In this document: positions 7,975 to 16,186 of the stretch, one piece after another
Layout of the letters: the number at the start of each line of letters is the position of its first letter
How positions within the stretch are numbered: the stretch's first letter is position 1
Assembly: GCA_022800625.1 (NCBI GenBank)
Contig: JAAWQR010000018.1
Coordinates: 1 to 50,600, forward strand
Length of the DNA stretch: 50,600 nucleotides
Reading direction: 5' to 3'
DNA from: Clostridiales bacterium
GTDB lineage: Bacteria > Bacillota > Clostridia > Oscillospirales > CAG-272
Made by a program: the position numbers and the translations under genes
The notes under the pieces: model-generated
Database searches by the model: none
What the model saw: only the letters and a program-made list of their open reading frames with translations
Told to the model about the DNA's origin: nothing

Positions 7975-8223
7975 TCAGAACAGTCTTTGCAGACCGACGA
8001 TAGCATTGGAAAGAAGGAAGTCGGCGATACCGATAGCTATGCTTATCACGATAACGCATACGATAACGATGATCGTATTGCGGCGTACGGATTTCGCGTC
8101 AGCCCATACGATTTTTTTGGATTCGGAGACCAATGATTTGAACCATGCGCGGATTCTTGAAAATACGCCGGGCTTTGAAGCCTTTGAGCTTTTTTCGACC
8201 GCCTTGTTTTCTTTTTCAGCCAT
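7975..8223 (-). CDS. secE: Preprotein translocase subunit SecE
   Basis: 82 residues with a charged N-terminus and one C-terminal transmembrane helix (about 50-75) preceded by 'RIRAWFKSLVSESKKIVWADAKSVRRNT', the conserved SecE amphipathic helix and hinge. It clamps SecY in the translocon. The ATG at 8223 is chosen because AAAGGAG sits eight bases upstream; an in-frame ATG six codons earlier lies before that site. Confidence 0.95.
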   Translation of the reverse strand: MAEKENKAVEKSSKASKPGVFSRIRAWFKSLVSESKKIVWADAKSVRRNTIIVIVCVIVISIAIGIADFLLSNAIVGLQRLF

Positions 8224-8243
8224 TTGGGCGTCTCCTTTCAAAA

Positions 8244-8393
8244 TTACTTTGTTTCCTTGTGCAAGGTGTGCTTGCGGCAGAAACGGCAGTACTTGTTAAG
8301 TTCGAGTCTGTCGGGATCATTTTTCTTATTCTTCATAGTGTCATAGTTGCGCTGTTTGCATTCGCTGCATGCAAGAGTGATCTTTACTCTCAT
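8244..8393 (-). CDS. rpmG: 50S ribosomal protein L33
   Basis: 49 residues: '[19 protein letters not shown]' and '[18 protein letters not shown]', with the zinc-binding cysteine pairs C9/C12 and C36/C39, so it is the zinc-binding (C+) form of L33. AGGAGGTG lies eight bases before the ATG. It is the first gene of the rpmG-secE-nusG-rplK-rplA transcription unit, served by the promoter at 8526-8554. Confidence 0.97.
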   Translation of the reverse strand: MRVKITLACSECKQRNYDTMKNKKNDPDRLELNKYCRFCRKHTLHKETK

Positions 8394-8419
8394 TAGTTCG
8401 GCACCTCCTGATAGATTTA

Positions 8420-8518
8420 GGGGTTGTCCCCTTAGAATACCGACGCGCATAAGATACGTCGGTTTGTACCTCCCTCGCCGGACGTGTAAGGGCGCAAAAA
8501 AAGAACCCTTCCGCGAGG
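8420..8518 (-). promoter_or_regulatory. Structured leader of the rpmG operon
   Basis: The roughly 125-base 5' UTR can fold into stacked stems. CCTCGC/GCGAGG (8513-8518 with 8473-8478) starts at the predicted transcript end and encloses AAGGG/CCCTT (8506-8510 with 8488-8492). CCGACG/CGTCGG (8457-8462 with 8440-8445) and GGGG/CCCC (8428-8431 with 8420-8423) follow. A run of U lies in the inner loop. I do not recognise it as a named leader. Confidence 0.4.
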
Positions 8519-8525
8519 TAATATC

Positions 8526-8554
8526 ATTATAACATCCTTTAAATCTCATGTCAA
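8526..8554 (-). promoter_or_regulatory. Sigma-A promoter of the rpmG-secE-nusG-rplK-rplA operon
   Basis: On the minus strand, TTGACA (8549-8554) and TATAAT (8526-8531) with a 17-bp spacer: full consensus at both boxes. The predicted start is near 8519. Confidence 0.9.
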
Positions 8555-8664
8555 GGGAAAAGATGAAATTTCAGGATTAAATTCTATATAATATTATGGA
8601 AAGAAAGTTTTGCAGAGTATTTTGACGCCGGCATGAATGACAGCTGGCATATGCCCCTCCGTAT

Positions 8665-8901
8665 TTATTTGTTTTCCGTATCAAAAATTTCATCAAAACA
8701 GACGTTCAAAATATTTTTGATAAGTATTATCTCGTCCGGATACAAATGCCGCTGACCGACTTCTATTTTTGCCACGGCGCTCCGCGTAATATCACATCCG
8801 CAGACCTGCATTTTGACCGCCAGCATTTCTTGAGTGAAGCCTGCACGTTCACGCAAATCTCGTACATTTTCACCAATTTTCTTCTCAATTTCCGCATTCA
8901 T
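8665..8901 (-). CDS. Small XRE-family helix-turn-helix regulator
   Basis: 78 residues, essentially one HTH_3/Cro-cI domain: 'IGENVRDLRERAGFTQEMLAVKMQ' (helices 1-2) and 'CDITRSAVAKIEVGQRHLYPDE' (recognition helix region, about 33-54), then 'ILNVCFDEIFDTENK'. Proteins of this size usually bind DNA as dimers. It is transcribed away from a lipoprotein gene; the intervening region holds a 38-bp perfect palindrome that is a natural operator candidate. The ribosome site is weak. Confidence 0.85.
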   Translation of the reverse strand: MNAEIEKKIGENVRDLRERAGFTQEMLAVKMQVCGCDITRSAVAKIEVGQRHLYPDEIILIKNILNVCFDEIFDTENK

Positions 8902-8942
8902 GTCATCTTTCTGCCTTTTTGCACTTATTTCGGAACAAATCC

Positions 8943-8971
8943 TTGACTATATTATATTTTTGTGGTATAAT
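8943..8971 (+). promoter_or_regulatory. Promoter of the lipoprotein gene at 9143
   Basis: TTGACT (8943-8948) and TATAAT (8966-8971), 17-bp spacer. The -10 box overlaps the first bases of the palindrome at 8967-9004. A possible divergent -10 box (ATTATA read on plus, 8951-8956) could serve the XRE gene. Confidence 0.75.
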
Positions 8972-9004
8972 CACTTTGCACCTATATAGGTGCAAAGTGA
9001 TTAT
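8967..9004. promoter_or_regulatory. 38-bp perfect palindrome, candidate operator
   Basis: A perfect palindrome centred between 8985 and 8986 with the core TTGCACCTATATAGGTGCAA. It spans the -10 box and start site of the plus-strand promoter. Its end half-site TAATCAC recurs at 9023-9029, giving three copies (one inverted). There is no T run, so it is not a terminator. The neighbouring XRE protein is the obvious candidate binder; that is inference. Confidence 0.6.
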
Positions 9005-9142
9005 TTATATCAAGGACAAATGTAATCACAGTTTATATATTTCCCAAACTGTGGACTTCCGATTTGCTTTGTCGGAAAAAAACTTTGTTTACGTCGCGGA
9101 AATGCGATGAAAATACAATTTTATTACTTTAAGGAGAATACC

Positions 9143-9676
9143 ATGAAAAGACTTATAGCGGTTTTAGGGACAGCAGCGCTTTTGATTTCTTTGTCATCGT
9201 GCGCAGTTACAACGAACGATGAAACAAACGGCGGCACGGGAAAAAGCACATCTGTAACTACAAAGGCTTCCGAGACGGAAGTGCCTGCGGATGAAGCTCC
9301 GACATTCGGTTCTGCAATAACATTTGACAATTTGGAAATTACATTCGGTACAGATGTAACATGGACCACAGTTGAGAATGAATTCAGCGACAATGCCGGT
9401 GCAGATGTTCTTGCGGTTCCGGTTACAATCAAGAATGTTAAAGATGAAACTAATTCTCTTAATATGTTCTACTATAAATTTTTCGGTTCTAAGGGAACGG
9501 AGCTGGATTCGGTAGCATTCTATTTTGACGACGACGTATACAGTTCGGGAGAGATGAGAAGCGGAGCTTCGATTGATACTTTATTCCATATACTGTACGA
9601 CGGCGACGGAGATTACTACATTGAATTCTCAAACTTTACAGACAAGATTGAGGTAAAGCTTCCCATAGCAAAATAA
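9143..9676 (+). CDS. Lipoprotein, DUF4352-like (immunoglobulin-like) domain
   Basis: 177 residues. Signal peptide MKRLIAVLGTAALLISLSSC with the lipidated cysteine at about residue 20, then a Thr/Ser/Gly-rich linker, then a beta-rich domain starting 'GSAITFDNLEITFG' with 'VLAVPVTIKNV' and a 'SGEMRSGASIDTLFHILYDGDGDYYIEF' stretch. This layout fits DUF4352/telokin-like domains of unknown role on Firmicutes surface lipoproteins. The ATG at 9143 is chosen because AAGGAG (9131-9136) lies six bases upstream; an ATG 12 codons earlier has no ribosome site. Expression is probably controlled at the palindrome upstream. Confidence 0.75.
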   Translation: MKRLIAVLGTAALLISLSSCAVTTNDETNGGTGKSTSVTTKASETEVPADEAPTFGSAITFDNLEITFGTDVTWTTVENEFSDNAGADVLAVPVTIKNVKDETNSLNMFYYKFFGSKGTELDSVAFYFDDDVYSSGEMRSGASIDTLFHILYDGDGDYYIEFSNFTDKIEVKLPIAK

Positions 9677-9792
9677 TATTCATTCCATATAAATTATCTT
9701 CTTCGGCACGGCGTCCGAGGAGAAATGAAACAGAAGTATTTTATATTATTCGGTGATGTACATGCAATCATTTGTTAAAGGAGAAAATCCAC

Positions 9793-10158
9793 ATGTTTTG
9801 TCAAAAATGCGGAAAAGAGATTGATGACGCGGCTGTGGTATGCCCCGGCTGCGGAGTGCCTACAAGCAATTATCATAAAGCGGAGGAAACAAAAGAACAG
9901 CCGCAAATTATAATCAATAACACTAATACAAACACCAATGTTAATAAAAACATAAACGGTGGTATGGGAGTAAATCCTAAAAATAAGTGGGTGGCTCTTG
10001 CACTTTGCTTCTTCCTTGGAATACTCGGTGCACATAAATTTTATGAAGGTAAGATTTTGCTCGGAGTATTGTACTTTTTTACAGGCGGACTCTGCGGAAT
10101 CGGCGTGATTATTGATTTTATCACACTGCTGTTCAAGCCGAATCCGTATTATGCGTGA
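9793..10158 (+). CDS. Zinc-ribbon and TM2 domain membrane protein
   Basis: 121 residues. A zinc ribbon at the N-terminus (MFCQKCGKEI...VVCPGCGVPTS; C3, C6, C19, C22) is followed by an Asn/Thr-rich linker of about 30 residues and then a TM2 domain (about 65-118): two helices with the 'ALCFFLGILGAHKFYEG' and 'GGLCGIGVIIDFITLLF' signatures. TM2 proteins are widespread and functionally undefined. AAAGGAG (9777-9783) precedes the ATG by nine bases. Confidence 0.88.
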   Translation: MFCQKCGKEIDDAAVVCPGCGVPTSNYHKAEETKEQPQIIINNTNTNTNVNKNINGGMGVNPKNKWVALALCFFLGILGAHKFYEGKILLGVLYFFTGGLCGIGVIIDFITLLFKPNPYYA

Positions 10159-10232
10159 TTAGGTATATACTCAGAGAACTTGCCGAATGCGCTTGTTGCA
10201 AAAAGATACAGTAATATTGTAAAATAAACCTC

Positions 10233-10271
10233 AACAGCAGGTGCGGTTTTGACTGTGCCTGCTGTTATTTC
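10233..10271 (+). terminator. Probable terminator after the TM2 gene
   Basis: AACAGCAGG (10233-10241) pairs with CCTGCTGTT (10258-10266), followed by ATTTCT. The stem is strong and the T tract short. Confidence 0.55.
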
Positions 10272-10301
10272 TCCGCTATTGCATAAATTAAGAAAAATAT
10301 A

Positions 10302-10330
10302 TTTACAACGGAGAAAAAGTGTGATATAAT
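10302..10330 (+). promoter_or_regulatory. Sigma-A promoter of rpsO
   Basis: TTTACA (10302-10307) and TATAAT (10325-10330) with a 17-bp spacer. The predicted start near 10337 gives a leader of about 143 bases. Confidence 0.85.
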
Positions 10331-10336
10331 GTATAG

Positions 10337-10479
10337 AACGGTGCCGCGGACTCGGACAACGGATATAAGCACAGTACCTGATCTCTTTGCTTTGGCGGGG
10401 GAGCGGATACATAATTGTGATTCACCCGCCGTGCTCTGAGCCTGTCGGATCGAAATATTTTATTCAGAGGTGGAAAACC
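10337..10479 (+). promoter_or_regulatory. Structured 5' leader of rpsO (possible S15 autoregulatory site)
   Basis: AGCAC (10368-10372) can pair with GTGCT (10431-10435), enclosing a GGCGGG/CCCGCC stem (10394-10399 with 10425-10430). The two right arms are contiguous, which gives a branched leader before the AGAGGTGG ribosome site. S15 represses its own mRNA through unrelated leader folds in several bacterial groups; I cannot match this one to a named class. Confidence 0.4.
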
Positions 10480-10746
10480 ATGATAACAAAGGCAGAAAAG
10501 CAGGAAATCATCGAAAAGTACAAGACACATGAGGGCGACACAGGTTCTCCCGAGGTTCAGATCGCGATTCTCACACATCGCATCAACACCCTCACTGAGC
10601 ACCTGAAGGTCAATAAAAAGGATCACCACAGCCGCCGCGGTCTTCACAAGATGGTCGGTCATCGCCGCAATCTTCTCGGATACCTCCAGAAGGTTGACAT
10701 CGAGCGCTACCGCGCAATCATTGAAAAACTGGGTCTCAGAAGATAA
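10480..10746 (+). CDS. rpsO: 30S ribosomal protein S15
   Basis: 88 residues, standard length. It contains '[20 protein letters not shown]' (about 17-36) and '[21 protein letters not shown]', the 16S three-way-junction contact region. AGAGGTGG ends seven bases before the ATG. rpsO next to pnp is the classical order; here the two are separated by 364 bp. Confidence 0.98.
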   Translation: MITKAEKQEIIEKYKTHEGDTGSPEVQIAILTHRINTLTEHLKVNKKDHHSRRGLHKMVGHRRNLLGYLQKVDIERYRAIIEKLGLRR

Positions 10747-10780
10747 GAGCCGAGATCCGAAATACTTGAATCATGTCACA

Positions 10781-10804
10781 GCTCCCGCGGGACACCGCGG
10801 GAGC
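10781..10804 (+). other. Strong GC hairpin after rpsO
   Basis: A perfect 10-bp stem GCTCCCGCGG/CCGCGGGAGC with loop GACA. It is followed by AAAATC rather than a T run, so it may be a 3'-end stabiliser or RNase-processing structure rather than a classical terminator. Confidence 0.6.
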
Positions 10805-11110
10805 AAAATCAAGCATCCGTCAAGGATCAACCGTCGGGGATTAGCAGTTAAACAAAAGCACGAGTGAACATTCAGCGGAGCATTGATTCCGCAAAGTTTT
10901 AACAAAGCTTCAAGCAGAGACAATTTTAAAATTCCGCCTTATTAAAGTTGTTTATGAGCGAACGGAGGAGGCAGCTTTAATATTCCTTCTTCTTAAAGTT
11001 TTTTGTCTTACTTTTTTACAAAAAAGTAAGCGTTCTCTCGCCTCGCGTTTTTGTTTAAGTGCTGAACCTCAGCGGAAAATCAAACTTAAAACAAAAGAAA
11101 GGCAAAAATT
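10805..11110 (+). other. rpsO-pnp intergenic region
   Basis: No gene seen. It includes a perfect inverted repeat at 11007-11030 (CTTACTTTTTT/AAAAAAGTAAG around AC) and the SD-like AGAAAGG before pnp. I find no convincing promoter, so pnp may be reached by readthrough from rpsO. PNPase controls its own mRNA in other bacteria through RNase III-processed leader stems; the 11007-11030 stem could play such a part. Confidence 0.4.
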
Positions 11111-13198
11111 ATGTTTGAGAATTACAAAAAGTTCAGCTATGAGCTTGCAGGCCGTCCCCTTACCGTTGAATCCGGAAAAATGGCAGGTCTTGCAAACGGA
11201 TCAGTGCTCGTTCGCTACGGCGATACGGCAGTTCTCGCATGCGCTACCGCTTCAGAGCGTCCGCGAGACGGAATCGATTTTCTTCCCCTGTCGATTGACT
11301 TTGAGGAGAGACTTTATTCTGTGGGCAGAATCCCCGGAAGCTACCTCAAGAGAGAGGGACGTCCGTCTGAAAAGGCGATCTTGACATCACGTGTGATTGA
11401 CCGTCCTGTCCGTCCGCTTTTCCCGAAGGATCTTCGCAACGACGTTGCAATATCCCTTCTCGTTCTCTCCGTTGACCACGACTGCTCACCCGAGATCACC
11501 GGTATGATCGGCGCGTCTATCGCGCTGTCAATTTCCGATATTCCGTGGAACGGTCCTATCGGCGGCGTATTTGTGGGACTTACAGAGGAAGAAGGCATCG
11601 TTATCAACCCGACTTCCGAGCAGAGAAAGAGAAGCAGTCTTGAGCTGACAGTCGCCGCAAGCGAAAAAAAGGTCGTTATGATCGAGGCGGGAGCACAAGA
11701 GGTTGCGGATGACGTTATGTTTGACGCTATCATGAAGGCTCATGAAGAAATTAAGGGAATCGTATCGTTTATCAATTCTATTGTTGCTGAGATTGGCAAG
11801 CCTAAGTTTGACTATCCCTCATGCGAACTTGATCACAATATGTTTGATAAGATCTTCGCTTTCTGCGAAAAAGATGTAATGTTCGCACTCGATACAGATG
11901 ATAAGAACGTCCGTGATGCAAGAATGGAGCCTGTCCGAGACGCGATCATGGAGCAGTTTATCGAAGAATATCCCGAGCTTGAGACGATATATCCCGAGCT
12001 TATATATAAGATTCAGAAGAAGATCGTCCGCCGCTGGCTGCTTGACGATAAAAAGAGAGTTGACGGACGCAGAATGGACGAGATCAGACCTCTTGCTGCC
12101 GAGGTAGGCCTTTTCAAGAGAACTCACGGAAGCGGACTCTTCACCAGAGGTCAGACTCAGGTTATGACTATCGCAACGCTCGGTCCTATGTCCGACGCTC
12201 AGATGCTTGACGGTATCAGCGAAGAAGAATCAAAGCGGTATATGCACCACTATAATATGCCCGGATATTCCGTAGGCGAGGCTAAATCTTCAAGAAGTCC
12301 CGGACGCCGTGAGATCGGTCACGGAGCGCTTGCAGAACGCTCTCTTATTCCCGTTCTTCCGTCAGTTGAAGAGTTCCCGTATGCGATAAGACTTGTATCT
12401 GAGGTTATCAGCTCAAACGGTTCAACTTCACAGGGATCTGTATGCGGCTCAACGCTTGCCCTCATGGACGCAGGCGTTCCGATCAAGGCTCCCGTTGCAG
12501 GCATATCCTGCGGACTTATCACCGAGGGAGAACGCTTCATGACCATGATAGATATTCAGGGACTTGAGGACTTCTACGGAGATATGGACTTTAAGGTTGC
12601 GGGTACTCACAAGGGCATCACATCTATTCAGATGGATCTCAAGATCGACGGACTTACGCCTGAGATTATCCGTGAAGCGCTTGAAGTAACTCACAAGGGT
12701 CGCGACTACATTATCGATGATATTCTTCTTAAGGCTATCCCCGCTCCGCGCGAGGAGGTTTCGGAGTACGCTCCTAAGATGCTTACCATGAAGATTGCCG
12801 TTGAGAAAATCAGTGAAGTAATCGGTAAACAGGGTAAGGTTATTCAGGGAATCGTTGCCGATACGGGTGCGAAGATCGATATAGAGGACGACGGAACAAT
12901 CTATATTGCATCTCCCGATAAGGCTGCTATCGAAGCTGCGCGCGCAGCTATAGATGCTATAGTTTTCGAGCCTGTAGTCGGTGAAATTTACACAGGTAAG
13001 GTTACAAGAATCATTCCTATCGGCGCATTTGTTGAATTCGCACCGAAAAAGGAAGGGCTTGTTCACATCTCCAAGCTTGACCGCAAGAGAACCGAAAAGG
13101 TTGAGGACGTATGCAACGTCGGAGACGAGATCAAAGTTAAATATATGGGTACGGACGAAAAGGGACGCATGAATCTTTCCAGAAGAGACGCTCTTTAA
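11111..13198 (+). CDS. pnp: Polyribonucleotide nucleotidyltransferase (PNPase)
   Basis: 695 residues, full length. Two RNase PH-like domains: the first from 'LTVESGKMAGLANGSVLVRYGDT', the second at about 315-540 with 'RTHGSGLFTRGQTQVMTIATLG' and 'DFKVAGTHKGITSIQMDLKI'. A KH domain follows (about 550-610, 'ISEVIGKQGKVIQGIVADTGAKIDIEDDG'), then an S1 domain (about 620-690, 'GEIYTGKVTRIIPIGAFVEFAPKKEGLVHIS'). It degrades RNA 3' to 5' phosphorolytically and is a degradosome component. AGAAAGG lies upstream and a strong terminator follows. Confidence 0.98.
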   Translation: MFENYKKFSYELAGRPLTVESGKMAGLANGSVLVRYGDTAVLACATASERPRDGIDFLPLSIDFEERLYSVGRIPGSYLKREGRPSEKAILTSRVIDRPVRPLFPKDLRNDVAISLLVLSVDHDCSPEITGMIGASIALSISDIPWNGPIGGVFVGLTEEEGIVINPTSEQRKRSSLELTVAASEKKVVMIEAGAQEVADDVMFDAIMKAHEEIKGIVSFINSIVAEIGKPKFDYPSCELDHNMFDKIFAFCEKDVMFALDTDDKNVRDARMEPVRDAIMEQFIEEYPELETIYPELIYKIQKKIVRRWLLDDKKRVDGRRMDEIRPLAAEVGLFKRTHGSGLFTRGQTQVMTIATLGPMSDAQMLDGISEEESKRYMHHYNMPGYSVGEAKSSRSPGRREIGHGALAERSLIPVLPSVEEFPYAIRLVSEVISSNGSTSQGSVCGSTLALMDAGVPIKAPVAGISCGLITEGERFMTMIDIQGLEDFYGDMDFKVAGTHKGITSIQMDLKIDGLTPEIIREALEVTHKGRDYIIDDILLKAIPAPREEVSEYAPKMLTMKIAVEKISEVIGKQGKVIQGIVADTGAKIDIEDDGTIYIASPDKAAIEAARAAIDAIVFEPVVGEIYTGKVTRIIPIGAFVEFAPKKEGLVHISKLDRKRTEKVEDVCNVGDEIKVKYMGTDEKGRMNLSRRDAL

Positions 13199-13213
13199 TC
13201 TTTAATATGCCGT

Positions 13214-13248
13214 CGGGAGAGAGAAGTTTGTCTCTCTCCCGTTTTTTA
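13214..13248 (+). terminator. Terminator of pnp
   Basis: A perfect 11-bp stem CGGGAGAGAGA/TCTCTCTCCCG with loop AGTTTG, then six T. Confidence 0.95.
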
Positions 13249-13290
13249 TATTTAAAATTGCAATTATCATCGGAAAGGCAGAAAATAAAT

Positions 13291-14445
13291 ATGTCGGACA
13301 GAAAAAAGAGAAAAGGAAAGACCGATATCCGCGAGACAGCAAGACGCGAGGTAAGAGCTCTGACAAAAGAGGAACTGTACAAAGCGTCGGCTACTAAATA
13401 CAGAAGCCGAGGACTGCACGGTATGAATTTAGCAGTAGTTCTGTGCGCTACCCTTGCGGCGGCAATTATCGCGGCATCTGTTCTTTGTATACTGAAGATC
13501 GACCGGCCTCAGCGTACAAGACGCACTGATATTGAGCAAAGCTTTACAGCAGACTCAAACGCAGAAGAAGAGAGAGCAAAAGAGAAGCTTGCATTTACCT
13601 ATATCACAAAAAGTGCCGCTGATGTTCATTCAGGGTATCTGATTCTTGTGAATTTTGAAAACGAATATGTACCCGAAGCCGCGTCTGAGATAACTGATAT
13701 ATATTCGGGAAAGACGTCAAGCTATTCAGTAGCTTATAATAATTATAAACTTGACTCATTCGTACTTGAAAGATTCAATGAGTTTATGGACGACCTGAGC
13801 GGCGTTACCGGTGATACATGCGTGCTTGTCAACAGCTCGTACCGTTCTGTCGAAGAGCAGACTGTGCTTGCGAAGGAGTACAGAAATTTGTACGGCGACG
13901 AATATGTTGAAAAATATGTCGCAACGCCGGGTTACAGCGAGCATCATACGGGAATGGCTCTTGATCTTACGACAAGATATTCGGACGGTTCAACTGTTCC
14001 GATGCGCGATTATGCAAATCTTGAAACACTGAATAAGATCGGCGTAGATCACGGCTTTGTAACAAGATATCCCGAAAATAAGTATTCCTATACAAAAATT
14101 AACACCGAGCCGTGGCATTACAGATATGTGGGTGTTCCTCATGCAACTGTAATGACTGAGAATAATTTATGTCTTGAGGAATATGTCACATATTTAAAAG
14201 ATTATACTGCGGACGGAGAGATCATGCTTACCTCAGAAGACGGCACGCTTGAAAAAGTAAGCGCATCGGAGCTTACGGGAAACACCGGATATGCGGTATA
14301 TTATGTTTCGGCTGTGGATGAATCGGGGGCTCTTGCCGCACAAACGAAAATTCCGATTCCCGAAAGCTGTGAAAGTTATGAGATCTCAGGCAACAATTCC
14401 GACGGCTTTATAGTCACTGTAAAATTAAAAGAAGCTGTCTCATAA
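13291..14445 (+). CDS. VanY-type D-alanyl-D-alanine carboxypeptidase (peptidase M15B), membrane anchored
   Basis: 384 residues. A basic cytoplasmic N-terminus, then a transmembrane anchor at about 48-70, then the M15B catalytic domain (about 105-290). The zinc site is visible as 'SEHHTGMALDL' (SxHxxGxAxD) and the downstream histidine in 'EPWHYRYVG'; 'NSSYRSVEEQ' is the usual preceding motif. It trims the terminal D-Ala of peptidoglycan stem peptides outside the membrane. A further roughly 75-residue C-terminal extension has no clear match. GGAAAGG precedes ATG 13291 by 12 bases; an in-frame ATG at 13207 lies before the pnp terminator and is rejected. Confidence 0.9.
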   Translation: MSDRKKRKGKTDIRETARREVRALTKEELYKASATKYRSRGLHGMNLAVVLCATLAAAIIAASVLCILKIDRPQRTRRTDIEQSFTADSNAEEERAKEKLAFTYITKSAADVHSGYLILVNFENEYVPEAASEITDIYSGKTSSYSVAYNNYKLDSFVLERFNEFMDDLSGVTGDTCVLVNSSYRSVEEQTVLAKEYRNLYGDEYVEKYVATPGYSEHHTGMALDLTTRYSDGSTVPMRDYANLETLNKIGVDHGFVTRYPENKYSYTKINTEPWHYRYVGVPHATVMTENNLCLEEYVTYLKDYTADGEIMLTSEDGTLEKVSASELTGNTGYAVYYVSAVDESGALAAQTKIPIPESCESYEISGNNSDGFIVTVKLKEAVS

Positions 14446-14629
14446 GCTGAGCTTCATTCGCACGACAGTAAGGAATTAAACAGAATTCAAATAAACTTCC
14501 GCCGTATTTCAAAAATCCGTCACATTACAGGGGTAAAATAAACTCATAACAAAGCAAAAGCATATGAGCCGCACCATATGTGGCTGAGATATGAAATCGG
14601 CTGAAATGCGCCTGAAAGGAAGAATTGTT

Positions 14630-16093
14630 ATGGATAACAACTTTGATAAAAAGAAAATCGAAAACGAGAACGTAAATATTCCTGAGAGTGACTCGGCAGA
14701 AGCTCCAAAAACAGAAGCTGCACAGACTGAGTCTCAGAATACCGCAGGGGGCGTCACGCCGCCTTACTTCAATAATCTTGCGGGCAGAGAAAATCAGAGA
14801 TCTGAAATAAGAGTAAATCCGGAAACTCCGAGTGTAAACCGTACTCAAAATACCCCTCCTGCACATCCTTATTATAACGCAAAGCAGAACATGGGAAATA
14901 TATCATATACGCCTGCCGGCGACAGACAAAAAAACTCGGGACGCGGAGGATTTGCAGCCGTACTTGTTGTCGCAGGCTTGCTGCTCTCGACAGCCTGCGG
15001 AATGTTCGGAGCATACGTGTCTAATGAATATTTTGGAGATTTCGGGTCGGGCGGGGGAGCGATCTCTTCGGATACGACCGTAGTTTACAGAAATGTTGAC
15101 AGCGTTGAAAAGACAGTAAGCGGTGATTCGCTCACCTATTCAGAAGTTGAAAAGCTTGCGGGAGATTCAGTCGTAGCCATAACAACGGAATATGTAAATG
15201 TCGGGCTTTGGCAGTATGTTACTTCAGGTGCGGGATCAGGCGTTGTAATGAGCGAGGACGGATATATCATTACTAATAATCACGTTGTTTGCCGAAGCGA
15301 TAACACATCAAAATATGCAGACAAAATCATGGTAACGCTCAAAAACGGCGAAGAATATGAGGCGTCGGTCATCGGAGGAGATGCGGAAGCCGATATAGCC
15401 GTAATTAAGATAGATAAAGGCGGTCTGACTCCCACAGTATTCGCCGACAGCGCGTCTCTCGCAGTAGGCGAGGAGGTTATGGCTATCGGCAATCCTCTCG
15501 GAGAACTGAGCGGAACGGCTACAAACGGTATAATCAGCGCCCTTGCACGAGAGATCAATGTTGACGGCACAACCATGAACCTTCTTCAGACAAATGCCGC
15601 TATAAACCCCGGAAATTCAGGAGGCGGACTCTTTAATATGAAGGGCGAGCTTGTCGGAATCGTTAATGCAAAATCATCAGGTACGGGTATTGAAGGCCTT
15701 GGCTTTGCAATTCCGTCAAATGACGCGCTGAAGGTTGCGACAGATCTCATTGAAAGCGGCGGTACTTCGTCAAACGCCACTGTTATGATAGGTATTGAAA
15801 CCACAACCATACAGAATGCCGCATCGGCGCAGAGATATGGCTTCAGCGCACTCGGCGTATATATCACAGATGTTAAGGAAGGCTATAACGACGACGTGCT
15901 TGAGAAAGGCGACAGGATAATCGCCGTGAACGGTGAGGAAATTATTGACGGTAAGGATATAGTATCGATCGTAAAGAATTCCGAGGCGGGCGACGTACTT
16001 GAATTTGCTCTTTACCGTGACGGAAGACTTATGACCGTAGAGGTAAAGTGCTTTGCGGCAGACGGCTCGAACGGCGTTGATTTCGGAGAATGA
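14630..16093 (+). CDS. HtrA/DegP-like serine protease, membrane anchored, one PDZ domain
   Basis: 487 residues. A low-complexity cytoplasmic N-terminus rich in Asn/Pro/Gln (1-107), a transmembrane helix (about 108-130), then a trypsin-like domain with the triad H218 ('TNNHVV'), D255 ('AEADIAVIKID') and S330 ('NPGNSGGGLF'), and a C-terminal PDZ domain (about 390-475, 'GVYITDVKEG...GDRIIAVNGEEI'). It degrades or chaperones misfolded proteins at the cell surface. AAAGGA lies 10 bases before ATG 14630. A response regulator/kinase pair follows, but I see no shared operon signal. Confidence 0.92.
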   Translation: MDNNFDKKKIENENVNIPESDSAEAPKTEAAQTESQNTAGGVTPPYFNNLAGRENQRSEIRVNPETPSVNRTQNTPPAHPYYNAKQNMGNISYTPAGDRQKNSGRGGFAAVLVVAGLLLSTACGMFGAYVSNEYFGDFGSGGGAISSDTTVVYRNVDSVEKTVSGDSLTYSEVEKLAGDSVVAITTEYVNVGLWQYVTSGAGSGVVMSEDGYIITNNHVVCRSDNTSKYADKIMVTLKNGEEYEASVIGGDAEADIAVIKIDKGGLTPTVFADSASLAVGEEVMAIGNPLGELSGTATNGIISALAREINVDGTTMNLLQTNAAINPGNSGGGLFNMKGELVGIVNAKSSGTGIEGLGFAIPSNDALKVATDLIESGGTSSNATVMIGIETTTIQNAASAQRYGFSALGVYITDVKEGYNDDVLEKGDRIIAVNGEEIIDGKDIVSIVKNSEAGDVLEFALYRDGRLMTVEVKCFAADGSNGVDFGE

Positions 16094-16112
16094 TAAGCGT
16101 ATATTTCAAAGC

Positions 16113-16155
16113 GGCGGGAGAGCGAAGGCTCTTCCACCGCCGTGCGCTTTACGGT
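16113..16155 (+). other. Hairpin between htrA and the first two-component system
   Basis: Nested stems: an outer AAAGC...GCTTT, then GGCGG/CCGCC, then AGAGC/GCTCT around a short loop. It has no T run. It could reduce readthrough from htrA into the regulator gene. Confidence 0.35.
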
Positions 16156-16186
16156 ATAAATCTAAGATGAAAGGGACTGCATAGCC

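Noticed and set aside
12449-13066. 205-codon frame on the minus strand within pnp
   Set aside because: Antisense shadow of the well-conserved PNPase reading frame.
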